NCBI RefSeq assembly: GCF_022919715.1
Contig: NZ_CP095042.1
Span: forward strand, 3,906,001 to 3,970,000
Direction of reading: 5' to 3'
DNA length: 64,000 nt
From: Agromyces sp. H17E-10
GTDB lineage: Bacteria > Actinomycetota > Actinomycetes > Actinomycetales > Microbacteriaceae
Shown here: piece after piece, positions 39,197 through 47,606 of the stretch
Layout of the letters: each line of letters opens with the position of its first letter
Numbering within the stretch: the first letter of the stretch is position 1
Program-made: the position numbers and the translations under genes
Notes under the pieces: generated by a model
What the model was told of the DNA's origin: nothing
What the model saw: the letters and a program-made list of their open reading frames with translations, nothing else
Database searches by the model: none

Positions 39197-39559
39197 ATGA
39201 CCGCATCCGCACAAGCCCTCGACGCCCTCTCACGCGCGGTGCGCGCAGCCGATGCGAAGGGTGCCGAAGACCTGGTGGCGCTCGACGTGTCGGGACCGTT
39301 GCCGTTCGCCGACGTGTTCCTCCTCGCGACCGGAAACTCGGAGCGCAACGTCGTCGCGATCGCCGACGCCGTCGAAGAGGCGCTCGGTCGGGCCGGCCGC
39401 CGCGAAGGCCACGATGCGGGACGATGGGTGCTGCTCGACTTCGGCGACCTCGTCGTGCACGTCTTCCACCGCGAGGAGCGCATGTACTACGGGCTCGAGC
39501 GGCTCTGGGCCGACTGCCCGGCGGTCCCGCTCGAGCCGTTGCTCGCGGCCAAGGGCTGA
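39197..39559 (+). CDS. rsfS: Ribosomal silencing factor RsfS
   Basis: Binds L14 on the 50S subunit and blocks subunit joining when nutrients are short. The product is 120 residues; FADVFLLATGNSERNVVAIAD and GRWVLLDFGDLVVHVFHREERMYYGLERLW are the family's conserved blocks. GAAAGTGAG precedes the ATG. NadD and RsfS genes are commonly close in bacteria, as here. Confidence 0.94.
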   Translation: MTASAQALDALSRAVRAADAKGAEDLVALDVSGPLPFADVFLLATGNSERNVVAIADAVEEALGRAGRREGHDAGRWVLLDFGDLVVHVFHREERMYYGLERLWADCPAVPLEPLLAAKG

Positions 39560-39618
39560 TCGGCGGGCGAATCGCCCGGGGTGCCCTCGTCGATTTCGCG
39601 AGGTGGCATCCGCTGGTG

Positions 39619-39624
39619 TAAGCT
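39619..39624 (+). promoter_or_regulatory. Possible -10 box for the tRNA-Ala gene
   Basis: TAAGCT matches TANNNT and would start transcription about 65 nt before the mature tRNA. No clear -35 box is seen. Confidence 0.35.
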
Positions 39625-39695
39625 CGACATGTTGCCCCGCGAGAGCGGGAGACAGCGGAGCGAGAGCTCCGACCACGTCGGGTGATTCCCGATAC

Positions 39696-39771
39696 GGGTC
39701 TGTGGCGCAGCTGGTAGCGCACCTGCATGGCATGCAGGGGGTCAGGGGTTCGAGTCCCCTCAGATCCACCA
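39696..39771 (+). tRNA. tRNA-Ala (anticodon GGC)
   Basis: A full cloverleaf. The acceptor arms GGGTCTG and CAGATCC pair throughout and contain the G3-U70 wobble that identifies tRNA-Ala. The anticodon loop is ATGGCAT, giving anticodon GGC for GCC codons. The T arm is AGGGGTTCGAGTCCCCT, and CCA is encoded at 39769-39771. A terminator follows, then an integrase module, so this gene is the probable integration site. Confidence 0.96.
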
Positions 39772-39773
39772 AG

Positions 39774-39812
39774 AACCCCTGATGAATCGCGAGATTTGTC
39801 AGGGGTTGTTTC
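39774..39812 (+). terminator. Hairpin terminator after tRNA-Ala
   Basis: AACCCCTGA (39774-39782) pairs with TCAGGGGTT (39799-39807). A 4 bp AATC/GATT stem lies inside the loop, and GTTT follows. It starts two bases after the CCA end. Confidence 0.8.
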
Positions 39813-39947
39813 GTAGAAATGGGCCGGAAACGGGCCGTTGGGGCTGTTTTGGGTCACTTTTCAGAACGATGACAGGCTTCCACAGGCATCCACATGCGAT
39901 GTCCTGAGAGAGTAAGCAATGCGGCGTGATGCGCACTCCTGAGGAGT

Positions 39948-40175
39948 ATGAGCACATCAACCGATCACACCGTTCCAGCATCCCGGTTCGTCGACGAGCT
40001 GGGGGACTACCTCAGCGTCGACGAACTGGCGCAGTACCTGCAGCTGTCCAAAGAGACGATCTACCACTGGCGTCTCGAAGGCACCGGCCCGAAGGCCACC
40101 AAGCTCGGCAAACATCTGCGATACAGCCGCGAGAACGTTCAGGCTTGGCTACAGGCCCGGACGGATCGACGGTGA
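39948..40175 (+). CDS. Excisionase-like helix-turn-helix protein
   Basis: A 75-residue DNA-binding protein. The core YLSVDELAQYLQLSKETIYHWR is the HTH_17/MerR-like fold used by many excisionases, followed by TKLGKHLRYSRENVQAWL. TGAGGAGT stands just before the ATG. It lies 45 bp ahead of the integrase gene, so it probably sets the direction of recombination or controls integrase expression. Confidence 0.85.
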   Translation: MSTSTDHTVPASRFVDELGDYLSVDELAQYLQLSKETIYHWRLEGTGPKATKLGKHLRYSRENVQAWLQARTDRR

Positions 40176-40220
40176 GGACGGCGATGGCTTCATACTCTGT
40201 GAACACAGAGGGCGATTACG

Positions 40221-41552
40221 ATGCCACGCAGCAGAATGGAACCCGGCTCACACGGGGAAATCACCTACCACGACCTGCCCGACGGCCGAGTTCGCGGCAC
40301 CGTCATCTTCCGCCGCATCGACGGGAGCTACGGCAAACTCCGCACCCGCGCGATCTCGAGGGCGAGCGCGCGTCGTACGTTGGTCGAAAAGGTTGGCGAC
40401 GAGTACGAGGCGGTTCAAACCACGGGGGACGGACTCACGCCGGACTCGCTTTTCATCGATCTCGCGCACGAGTACATGGAGCACGTGGCGTTCACGGGGG
40501 ACCAGCGCGACACGACGCGGCACGAGAACCAGCGCCTGATCGAGAAGAAGATCGCGCCACTGATGGGATCGCTCGCCCTTCGCGAGATCAAGGCGAGCAC
40601 GGTGCTGCGGGTCTACAAGACGATCCATCGGGCGACGCCGCGACAGGCCGACTCGTGCAAAGCGCTGATCAGCCAGATTTGCTCCTACGCCGTCATGAAC
40701 GACCTCATGATCGCCAACCCGGCGCGCGAGGTGAAAAGCGCGAAGCGCCGACCGAAACCCATCTACGCGCCGGACGCGATGGAGCTGGAGAGCTTCCGGG
40801 CGTTGATACGCGACTACCAGGATCGCGAAGATCGGATGGGGCCGCGGCCATCCGATCTGCTCGGCGATGTCGTGGATCTGATCCTCGCCACCGGCGCTCG
40901 CGTGAGCGAGGCGGTCGGCCTCAAGTGGCAATTCGTTGACCTCGACGCCGAACGGCCGAGCATCACGATCGCCGGGAAGATCGTGGACTCCAAAGGCCAG
41001 ACGAAGCACTACGAGGACTACCTCAAGTCTGAGTCAGGTTGGCGGCGGATCTCAATTCCAGTCGAACTCGTGCCAATGCTCCGTCGCCGCAAGATTGCAT
41101 CGGGCGGCAACGAGTTCGTCTTTCATACCCGCACTGGGGCACCCAGCGGCACGCAAGATGTGCACCGGTCGCTCCGGCGAGTCCGCGAATGGGCCGGGCT
41201 TGAAGAAGAGCTCGTGCCGCACGCTCTCCGAAAGTCAGCGGTGACAGCTGTTGCCGACGCACTCGGCATTGAGGGGGCCGCCCAGTTTGCCGGCCACAAA
41301 CGTTCGCGCGTCACTGAGCAGTACTACGCGAAGCGTGCCGTTCAGGCTCCCGACACGTCAGTGGTGCTCGGTAGTTTCCAGCGCGCTATGCGCACGCAAG
41401 GCGAGGCAGTTGACCTCGAAGTCGCGAGCTCGGTCGTTGGACATGATGAGCAAGTGTTCTCGTCGGGAAAACGACTGGCGCCCGTGCATCCAGCCGCAGA
41501 AGCATCCAACCGTATCTCGGCATCGTCGACGTACTCGAGAACTGTTCGATGA
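40221..41552 (+). CDS. Tyrosine recombinase (phage-type integrase)
   Basis: A 443-residue site-specific recombinase. The N-terminal arm-binding and core-binding domains (about 10-180) precede the catalytic domain. The catalytic set is visible: Arg227 in TGARVSEA, His334 and Arg337 in HALRKSA, His359 in AGHKR, and the nucleophile Tyr368 or Tyr369 in EQYYAKR. After the Tyr there are about 70 further residues of no known family, longer than usual, which may be a read-through into changed sequence. It follows the HTH gene and tRNA-Ala, so integration at that tRNA is likely. Confidence 0.92.
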   Translation: MPRSRMEPGSHGEITYHDLPDGRVRGTVIFRRIDGSYGKLRTRAISRASARRTLVEKVGDEYEAVQTTGDGLTPDSLFIDLAHEYMEHVAFTGDQRDTTRHENQRLIEKKIAPLMGSLALREIKASTVLRVYKTIHRATPRQADSCKALISQICSYAVMNDLMIANPAREVKSAKRRPKPIYAPDAMELESFRALIRDYQDREDRMGPRPSDLLGDVVDLILATGARVSEAVGLKWQFVDLDAERPSITIAGKIVDSKGQTKHYEDYLKSESGWRRISIPVELVPMLRRRKIASGGNEFVFHTRTGAPSGTQDVHRSLRRVREWAGLEEELVPHALRKSAVTAVADALGIEGAAQFAGHKRSRVTEQYYAKRAVQAPDTSVVLGSFQRAMRTQGEAVDLEVASSVVGHDEQVFSSGKRLAPVHPAAEASNRISASSTYSRTVR

Positions 41553-42013
41553 AATTCTGGCGACGGGGCGTGCCCGTCCATTCGGGTCTGACGTCCTCGA
41601 AATGAGGGCCTCAGACAGGCGCGCGTCGATCACCTCGAAGTCGATTCCGACGTGAACGACATGCTGCGACTGGTTTCGAGCAAGAAAGCAGCCGGCCGTT
41701 CTTCAGCGGAACTGGACATGCGGACGGAAACGAAGGCTCCTCCATGCGATGTCAGGGCGTGCGCACGCAGAATTCACGCCGTAGGGCTTCGGGCGCGGGG
41801 CTCTGGTCCGCGCCGTGTGGCGGTTCCAAATTGGAGGAAATCCATCTGCTTGCGTTCGGCAGAGGAATACGCCCGCGAACGGTGTAGGTATCTTCCGGGG
41901 CGTTGAGGGCGACCGCGCAGAATGTCTCCAGCTGCTTGATCCGCCTGGGCTTCGCGGGGCCAGGCGGTCGCATACCGCGAGCCGTGCTGTTCGTCAATCA
42001 GCTCCGCACAGCG
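41553..42013. other. Stretch with no recognisable gene
   Basis: About 460 bp between the integrase and TetR stop codons. Short open frames exist on both strands (for example 41752-41997 minus, 81 codons) but none has a recognisable product, ribosome site or typical codon bias. It may be decayed element DNA. No tRNA-end repeat, terminator or strong palindrome was found in it. Confidence 0.5.
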
Positions 42014-42586
42014 TTAAAGTGCTGCGACGAGTGCATCGGCTGCGGCGCGTGAGCGCGTCATCCGAGTCGGGTCGGCATCGAAGTCACCGAGGAAGACGGA
42101 GCCGAGAGCGCAGGTGAGCACGCCGTATGCCACGGTCATGCAGGCGTCGGGCGATGAATCGGGATGGCTTGCGGCGACGAGGTCGGCGAGTTGGAGCCGG
42201 GTCGCCGTGTAGGCGGTGGTAAGCACCTCGGCGATCTCGGGGCTGGTGCGCGACAGCTGCACGAAGCCGAGCACGACCGCGTTCTCGCGGTCGGGGGCGC
42301 TGAACACGGGGCCGAACAGGTAGTCGAGCGCCGACTCGAGGTCGGTCGTTCCCGCTGGCAGTATCGAGCCCACCTCGCCGATCTGGTCGCCGAAGAGCGC
42401 GATCGCCGCGTCGAGCAGCAGCTTGTCACGGTTACCGACGAAATGGCGCACATGGCCGCGCGACATACCGGTCGCGGTGGCGATGCGGTCGAGCGTCGTG
42501 CCGTGGATGCCGTGCTCGGCAATCGTCGCCATCGTCGCGTCGAGGATCTGCTCGCGCCGTTCTGCGGCGACGGAGGGGCGTGCCAT
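42014..42586 (-). CDS. TetR family transcriptional regulator
   Basis: A 190-residue repressor. The N-terminal helix-turn-helix is clear (RREQILDATMATIAEHGIHG, TTLDRIATATGMSRGHVRHFV), with the ligand-binding part filling the rest. It diverges from the CocE-type hydrolase gene. A near-perfect 21 bp palindrome between them covers the -35 box of the hydrolase promoter. It is therefore likely to repress the hydrolase-transporter module until a pathway compound binds. Confidence 0.9.
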   Translation of the reverse strand: MARPSVAAERREQILDATMATIAEHGIHGTTLDRIATATGMSRGHVRHFVGNRDKLLLDAAIALFGDQIGEVGSILPAGTTDLESALDYLFGPVFSAPDRENAVVLGFVQLSRTSPEIAEVLTTAYTATRLQLADLVAASHPDSSPDACMTVAYGVLTCALGSVFLGDFDADPTRMTRSRAAADALVAAL

Positions 42587-42639
42587 CGACCCTTCTCCTC
42601 TCGTGGGGTGCTCTGCCCGAGTGTAACGTCCGGCCAGTT

Positions 42640-42660
42640 TAGTCTAGTCCGACTTGACTA
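42640..42660. promoter_or_regulatory. TetR operator, 21 bp palindrome
   Basis: Half-sites TAGTCTAGTC and GACTTGACTA surround a central C. They are exact inverses except for one position pair. The site is the only strong palindrome between the TetR and hydrolase genes, and it overlaps the -35 box at 42654-42659. Confidence 0.8.
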
Positions 42661-42682
42661 TTTACGGGGATCTCCGTAACGT
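42654..42682 (+). promoter_or_regulatory. Promoter of the CocE-type hydrolase operon
   Basis: TTGACT (42654-42659) and TAACGT (42677-42682) are 17 bp apart. The TetR palindrome covers the -35 box, as expected for repression. Confidence 0.65.
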
Positions 42683-42733
42683 GACCGTCACCGCATCGGC
42701 ATACCCTGCCGAGCACCGTCTCAAAGGAGTGAC

Positions 42734-44410
42734 ATGACCGACATCCAGCGCATCCCCCCGGCGCCCGAGAGCCCGCTCTCGCAACCCGTGCGCGTCCGGA
42801 TGCGCGATGGGGTGCTGCTCGCCGGTGATGTCTACCTGCCCGGTGCACCTAACGCCACTGACTCCGCGCCGGGCGACACGATTCTCATCCGCCTGCCGTA
42901 CGACAAGTCGGGCGTCTACTGTTTCATCCCGCAGGTCGCCGAGTACCTCGCGCAGCATGGCTACCGGGTCGTCGCGCAGGACGTGCGCGGCAAGTTCCGC
43001 TCCGAGGGCGACGCGCTGCTCTTCGTCAACGAGGTCGACGACGGCTACGACACGATCGAATGGATCACGAAGCAGTCCTGGTCGAACGGCAGCGTCGCGA
43101 TGTGGGGCGACAGCTACTACGGCTACACGCAGTGGGCCGCCGCGGCGAGCGGGCACCCGGCGCTCAAGGCCATCGCGCCGCGAGTCACCGGGACCGGCCT
43201 CGGCGAGCCGGTGCGCCGGAACGCCGAGCAGCGCACGCGCCCGGTCGAGTGGGGGGTCACCTACATGTATCCGCTCACGAACTTCTTCGCCAACGACACG
43301 CTGCACTGGGAGCCCGACTGGACGCGTCGCGACTTCGCGGCCCAGGCTGAGGAGTTCATGGCCGAGGTCGGTGCCCGCGGGCTGAGCTACGACCAGTGGT
43401 ACCCGAACCCGGTCGTGCTGCGCCGCTTCCCGAACGGCGACCCGTTCGCCGGACGATCGGTACCAGCGCTGCACACCATCGGGTGGTGGGACAACTGCGC
43501 TCCACTGTCGTGGGCCGACGTCGAACAGATCTCGCGCCGCCCGAACTGGGACGCGCATCACTACCTGCGCATCGAGTCGATCGATCACGAGAGCTATCAG
43601 CTGTTCGAGGCCGACGGCGACCGCGTCGCCGACCGCAGCGACGAGCAGATCCGCGACCTCCTGCCGCGCATCCTCGACCCCGCGCTCGCCTTCTTCGAGG
43701 TCTTCGTGCGCGGCAATGGATCGGCTGGCTGCCTGCCTCGCGTCACCTGGAACCTCGCAGGCACCGACGGCATGCGCGAGAGCGCGGCATGGCCGCCCGC
43801 AGGTGCGCGTCGCGTCATCCGGTACGCGACCAGCGAGGGAGGCCTCGCAGTCGAGCCCGCCGCCGATGAGACGGTGCTCGCGTGGGTCCATGATCCCGAC
43901 GACCTCGTGCCGTCGAGTGTGCCCGACGCGTTCTCCTTCTTGTTGTACCTTCCCGACGAGGCGGCACTCAGCGAGCGTGCCGACGTGTTGCACTTCGACT
44001 CCCCGCCGCTCGCCGCCGACGTCGATCTCGCGGGTCCAGTCTCGGCTCGCATGCGGATCGCCTCGGACGGGCCGGTCATGGACTGCTTCGTACGAGTGCT
44101 CGACGTCGCCCCCGACGGCAGTGCGCTGCGCATCGCGCGCGGCCAGGTGCAGCTGCTCGACGCGAACAACGCCGACGGCCCCGCCGTCGTCGATATCGAC
44201 CTCGGCCACGTCGGGTACCGCCTGCGGGCGGGGCACCGGCTGCGGGTGCACGTCTCGAGCAGCGACTACCCCGAGTTCCTACCGCAGACCGGCACGGGCG
44301 CCGATCCATGGACCTGGGGCGAGACCCGCGCCAACGCCCAGTCGCTCGTCGTCGGCGGCGCCGACGGGTTCGAGCTCACCCTCACCGTCCTCGATGGAGA
44401 CCTCCCGTGA
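42734..44410 (+). CDS. CocE/NonD family hydrolase (X-Pro dipeptidyl-peptidase S15 type)
   Basis: A 558-residue alpha/beta hydrolase of the cocaine esterase / glutaryl acylase / X-Pro peptidase group. The nucleophile Ser127 is in WGDSYYGYTQW, Tyr54 in RLPYDKSG fits the oxyanion hole, and the C-terminal beta-sandwich (about 390-555) has GPVSARMRIAS and VHVSSSDYPEF. No signal peptide is present, so it is cytoplasmic. Family members cut esters or amides of many kinds. AAAGGAG precedes the ATG. It overlaps the DUF3237 gene and is under the TetR operator, so it is probably the key enzyme of this module. Confidence 0.9.
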   Translation: MTDIQRIPPAPESPLSQPVRVRMRDGVLLAGDVYLPGAPNATDSAPGDTILIRLPYDKSGVYCFIPQVAEYLAQHGYRVVAQDVRGKFRSEGDALLFVNEVDDGYDTIEWITKQSWSNGSVAMWGDSYYGYTQWAAAASGHPALKAIAPRVTGTGLGEPVRRNAEQRTRPVEWGVTYMYPLTNFFANDTLHWEPDWTRRDFAAQAEEFMAEVGARGLSYDQWYPNPVVLRRFPNGDPFAGRSVPALHTIGWWDNCAPLSWADVEQISRRPNWDAHHYLRIESIDHESYQLFEADGDRVADRSDEQIRDLLPRILDPALAFFEVFVRGNGSAGCLPRVTWNLAGTDGMRESAAWPPAGARRVIRYATSEGGLAVEPAADETVLAWVHDPDDLVPSSVPDAFSFLLYLPDEAALSERADVLHFDSPPLAADVDLAGPVSARMRIASDGPVMDCFVRVLDVAPDGSALRIARGQVQLLDANNADGPAVVDIDLGHVGYRLRAGHRLRVHVSSSDYPEFLPQTGTGADPWTWGETRANAQSLVVGGADGFELTLTVLDGDLP

Positions 44411-44886
44411 ATCCCACTGCCGCTGCATCGTGGCCGCGCCTCGAGTACGTCTTCGAGATCCGCGCCACGATCGACCCCGAGTTCCACATCGGTCGCGGGC
44501 CCGAGGAGCAGCTCTCGTTCACCCCGGTGTCGGGCGGCAGCGTCGCCGGGCCGCGGCTGAACGGCGAGGTGCTTGGGGGCGGCGGGGACTGGGCGGTCGA
44601 GCGGTTCGGCACCGCCCAGCTCGAGGCCCGATACCTGATCCGGGCCGACGACGGCGCTGTGGTCGACATCCTCAATCGCGGCTACTTCCGGGCGACCCCC
44701 GGGGTGCTCGAGCGGATGGACCGCGGCGAGCACGTGCCCGAGGACGACCCGGGCCTCTACTTCCGCACCGCGCCGGTCTTCCAGACCGACGCGCCCCAGC
44801 ACCGCTGGCTCGCCGAGCACCAGTTCGTCGGCCTCGCCCGCGACGAGGACGGCCAGGTCTGCATCCGCGTCTTCCTGCTCGCCTGA
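44407..44886 (+). CDS. DUF3237 family protein
   Basis: A 159-residue protein with the DUF3237 features LEYVFEIRATI, the Gly-rich GGSVAGPRLNGEVLGGGGDW, and LEARYLIRADDGAVVDILNRGY. The family forms small beta-barrels; its function is not known, though it often sits beside catabolic genes. It starts at GTG 44407, overlapping the hydrolase stop as GTGA, so it is made together with it. It may assist the hydrolase or handle its product. Confidence 0.87.
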   Translation: MNPTAAASWPRLEYVFEIRATIDPEFHIGRGPEEQLSFTPVSGGSVAGPRLNGEVLGGGGDWAVERFGTAQLEARYLIRADDGAVVDILNRGYFRATPGVLERMDRGEHVPEDDPGLYFRTAPVFQTDAPQHRWLAEHQFVGLARDEDGQVCIRVFLLA

Positions 44887-44952
44887 ATCCCCGGCCGCGA
44901 CATCCCCACACGACCCCATCACCCCGCATCACCAACCGAACGGACCCCCACC

Positions 44953-46602
44953 ATGAACCGAACCCGACTCGCGGCAGGCGCCGTCGCCTGCGCCGCGTTG
45001 CTCGCCCTGACCGCGTGCACCCCGCGTGACAGCGCCGATGTCGATGGCGACCCCGGCGAGCTCACGATCGTCGACGCGCTGCCCGCGGGCACGAAGGCCG
45101 TCGACGAGGTCACCTGGGCGATCGCCGAGGGCGAGCCCGCCACCCTGAACCCGGCCGCGTCGGCGAACCTCATCATCCCCAACCTGTGCGACAACCTGCT
45201 CTCGCTGCAGCCCGACTTCTCGATCGAGCCCGGCATCGCGACGAGCGCCGAGTTCGTCGACCCGGTGACCTTCGTCATCGAGCTGCGCGACGACGTGACG
45301 TTCTGGGACGGCAGCCCCGTGACGGCCGACGACGTGGTCTACAGCCTGCAGCAGGGCATGAACCCCGAGTCGCAGTGGTACGGCGCCTTCGCGCTCGTCG
45401 TGCCCGATCCCGCCACGGGCATCGTCGCGACCGGCCCGAACGAGGTCACCGTGCACTTCGTCGCCCCCGACTCGACCTTCCGCGACGCGCTCGCCGGCCA
45501 GGGCGGCGCCGTCATGCAGAAGGCGTTCGGCGAGGCGGCGGGCGACGCGCTCGGCACGCCCGACGGCGGCCTCATGTGCACGGGCCCGTACGAGCTCGCA
45601 GACGGGGGCTGGAAGCCGGGCAGCGCGATCACGACGACAGCGAACGCGGACTACTGGAACGGCGCACCGCTCGTGAAGACGCTGACCTACACCTTCGTCA
45701 ACGACGGGTCGACCCTCGCGACCGCCCTCACGCAGGGCGAGATCGACGGGGCCATCAACGTCTCGCCGAGCTCGCGCGCGGTCTTCGAGGGCGACGGCGC
45801 CGGCACACTCACGATCGGCCACTCGACCGCGTCGTACAGCTTCGGCCCGACGACCGCAACGGGTCCCGCGGCGAACCCGAAGATCCGCCAGGCGCTGAGC
45901 CTCGCCATCGACCGCGACCAGTACCTGCAGACCGTCGTGAACGGCCTCGGCTACGTGCAGAAGACGCTCGTGCCGGAGTTCTCGTTCCAGTCGATGGCGG
46001 AGGCCGACGTGTACCAGGCCGGCTACGACGCGCTCGCGGACCCCGAGGTCGACCTCGAGCAGGCGAAGCAGCTCGTCACCGACAGCGGCGAGGACGTGAG
46101 CGAGCCGCTCGTCGTCGCGGTGCCCGCGGGCGCCAAGGAGTTCGAGCAGACCGCGACGATCATGCAGGCCGCCGGCGAGAAGATCGGCCTCGACCTCGAG
46201 ATCGACGAGATGCAGGCCTCCGACTTCGGTGCGCTGTTCTACGACCCCGCCAAGCGCGAGGGCGTCGACTTCGTCGCCACGCAGGGGTACCTCGAGACCC
46301 CGGGCGTGCTCGGCTACCCGTCGCTGTTCGTGCTGCCCGCCGAGCAGGGCGGCATCTTCAACTGGAGCGGCTACGACGACGGCGAGGTGACCGCGCACAT
46401 GATGGCCGCCCGCAATGCGACCGACGTCGAGGCGGCCGCGAACGAGTTCGTCGCCGCGCAGGCCGTCTACGCCCCCGACCAGCTGCAGGTCACGCTCGCG
46501 GGCACGTACCAGCTCACCTACCTGAACGACGAACTCACGGGCGTCACCACGTCGGTCGCCGCGTACAGCAGCCCCTGGGCGCTGCACCTCGGCGGCAAGT
46601 AG
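44953..46602 (+). CDS. Extracellular solute-binding lipoprotein, family 5
   Basis: A 549-residue binding protein of a peptide-type importer. The signal peptide ends with lipobox LTAC (Cys22). Family-5 blocks include FVIELRDDVTFWDGSPVTADDVVYSL, NPKIRQALSLAIDRDQYL and YVQKTLVPEF. It differs clearly from the binding protein at 20478-22130, so the ligand is likely different. The ribosome site is poor. It is 66 bp after the DUF3237 gene and begins the transporter part of the TetR-linked module, so its ligand may be the substrate of the hydrolase. Confidence 0.93.
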   Translation: MNRTRLAAGAVACAALLALTACTPRDSADVDGDPGELTIVDALPAGTKAVDEVTWAIAEGEPATLNPAASANLIIPNLCDNLLSLQPDFSIEPGIATSAEFVDPVTFVIELRDDVTFWDGSPVTADDVVYSLQQGMNPESQWYGAFALVVPDPATGIVATGPNEVTVHFVAPDSTFRDALAGQGGAVMQKAFGEAAGDALGTPDGGLMCTGPYELADGGWKPGSAITTTANADYWNGAPLVKTLTYTFVNDGSTLATALTQGEIDGAINVSPSSRAVFEGDGAGTLTIGHSTASYSFGPTTATGPAANPKIRQALSLAIDRDQYLQTVVNGLGYVQKTLVPEFSFQSMAEADVYQAGYDALADPEVDLEQAKQLVTDSGEDVSEPLVVAVPAGAKEFEQTATIMQAAGEKIGLDLEIDEMQASDFGALFYDPAKREGVDFVATQGYLETPGVLGYPSLFVLPAEQGGIFNWSGYDDGEVTAHMMAARNATDVEAAANEFVAAQAVYAPDQLQVTLAGTYQLTYLNDELTGVTTSVAAYSSPWALHLGGK

Positions 46603-46652
46603 GCCGGCCGGCGGTCGCGCACGCGAGGACGAACGAAGAGAGGAACGGTGCG

Positions 46653-47606
46653 GTGAACACCCTGACCCGAATGCTGCTGGAGCGGCTCGGCGGCCTGCTG
46701 CTGACGCTGTTCCTCGCGAGCATCGTCATCTACTCGGCGGTGCTGCTCACCGGCGACCCGATCGCGGCGCTCGCCGGGGGCGCCAAGCCGACGCCCGAGC
46801 TCATCGCCGAAATCCGGGCCGAGTACCACCTCGACGACCCGGTCTGGCAGCGCTACTGGGAGTGGCTCACGGGTGCGATCCAGGGCGACTTCGGGCGGTC
46901 GTTCGTCTACAAGACGGCGGTGACGACGCTCGTGGCGCCGCGGTTCGCCATCACTCTGCAGCTCGTGCTGCTGACGGTCGTGCTGATCCTCGTGTTCGGC
47001 GTGGGCTCCGGCATCCTGGCCGCGACGAGGGGCCGCGCGGTCGACCGCGCCGTGGCGACGGGGACGTCGCTGGGAATGGCGCTGCCGACGTTCGTCGTCG
47101 CGATCCTGCTGATCTGGATCTTCGCGAAGAGCCTCGGCTGGTTCCCCGTATACGGGGAGGGCGACGGCGCCTGGGATCGCCTGTGGCACCTCGTGCTGCC
47201 CGCGATCTCGCTCGCGGTGCTGTTCATCGCGTACATCAGCCGGGTCACCCGCAGCGCGCTCGTCGCGCAGCTGCACTCCGAGCACGTCGACACGGCGAGG
47301 GTGCGCGGCATCCCGCGACGCCGGGTGTTCGGGGCGCACGTCTTCCGCAACGCGTCGCCGCAAATCCTCGCGATCGCGGGCACGACGATCGCCGGGCTCT
47401 TCGCGGCGTCCGCGATCGCCGAGGTGGCCTTCGGGCTCGGCGGCATCGGATCACTCCTCGTGCAGGCCGCGGCCCGTGCCGACCTGCCGGTCGTGCAGAT
47501 CGTGTCGCTGCTCCTCGTAACGATCTTCGTCGTGCTGAACGCGGTCGCCGACCTCGTGAGCGCGCTCATCGACCCGACGAGCGTCGAGGGGGGTGCCCTC
47601 GCATGA
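46653..47606 (+). CDS. Peptide-type ABC transporter permease (DppB type)
   Basis: A 317-residue membrane subunit with about six helices. DppB features are LLTGDPIAALAG, YHLDDPVWQRYWEWL and the coupling loop ARVRGIPRRRVFGAHVFRNAS. The start is GTG 46653, after AGAGGAACG. Its stop overlaps the next permease gene. It forms the channel with the DppC-type subunit. Confidence 0.92.
   Translation: MNTLTRMLLERLGGLLLTLFLASIVIYSAVLLTGDPIAALAGGAKPTPELIAEIRAEYHLDDPVWQRYWEWLTGAIQGDFGRSFVYKTAVTTLVAPRFAITLQLVLLTVVLILVFGVGSGILAATRGRAVDRAVATGTSLGMALPTFVVAILLIWIFAKSLGWFPVYGEGDGAWDRLWHLVLPAISLAVLFIAYISRVTRSALVAQLHSEHVDTARVRGIPRRRVFGAHVFRNASPQILAIAGTTIAGLFAASAIAEVAFGLGGIGSLLVQAAARADLPVVQIVSLLLVTIFVVLNAVADLVSALIDPTSVEGGALA

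Larger units (their letters stand above)
39774..42013. mobile_element. Integrative element (or remnant) at tRNA-Ala
   Basis: An excisionase-like HTH gene and a tyrosine recombinase gene lie directly after the 3' end of tRNA-Ala, the classic layout of a site-specific integrated element. The DNA is less G/C-rich in third positions than its surroundings. Short direct repeats (TCCACAGGCA at 39879-39888, TCCACATGCG at 39889-39898) between the tRNA and the HTH gene could be recombinase arm sites. I found no second copy of the tRNA end up to position 64000, so the right boundary is only the end of DNA without recognised genes. No replication, conjugation or phage structural gene is seen. Confidence 0.55.

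Noticed and set aside
39879..39898. Short tandem repeats near tRNA-Ala considered as a CRISPR remnant
   Set aside because: Only two 10-base units occur, with no spacer, and no cas gene is in the window. Arm sites of the recombinase are a better explanation.
41652..41997. Short open frames on both strands downstream of the integrase
   Set aside because: None has a ribosome site, typical codon bias or recognisable product, and they overlap each other. They are described only as DNA without a recognised gene.
39774..42013. Prophage
   Set aside because: Apart from integrase and HTH genes, no capsid, tail, portal, terminase or lysis gene is present.
42734..44410. Naming the hydrolase as a cocaine esterase
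   Set aside because: The fold and catalytic residues fit CocE, but the family includes X-Pro peptidases, glutaryl acylases and other esterases, and nothing in the context supports cocaine or a related alkaloid.
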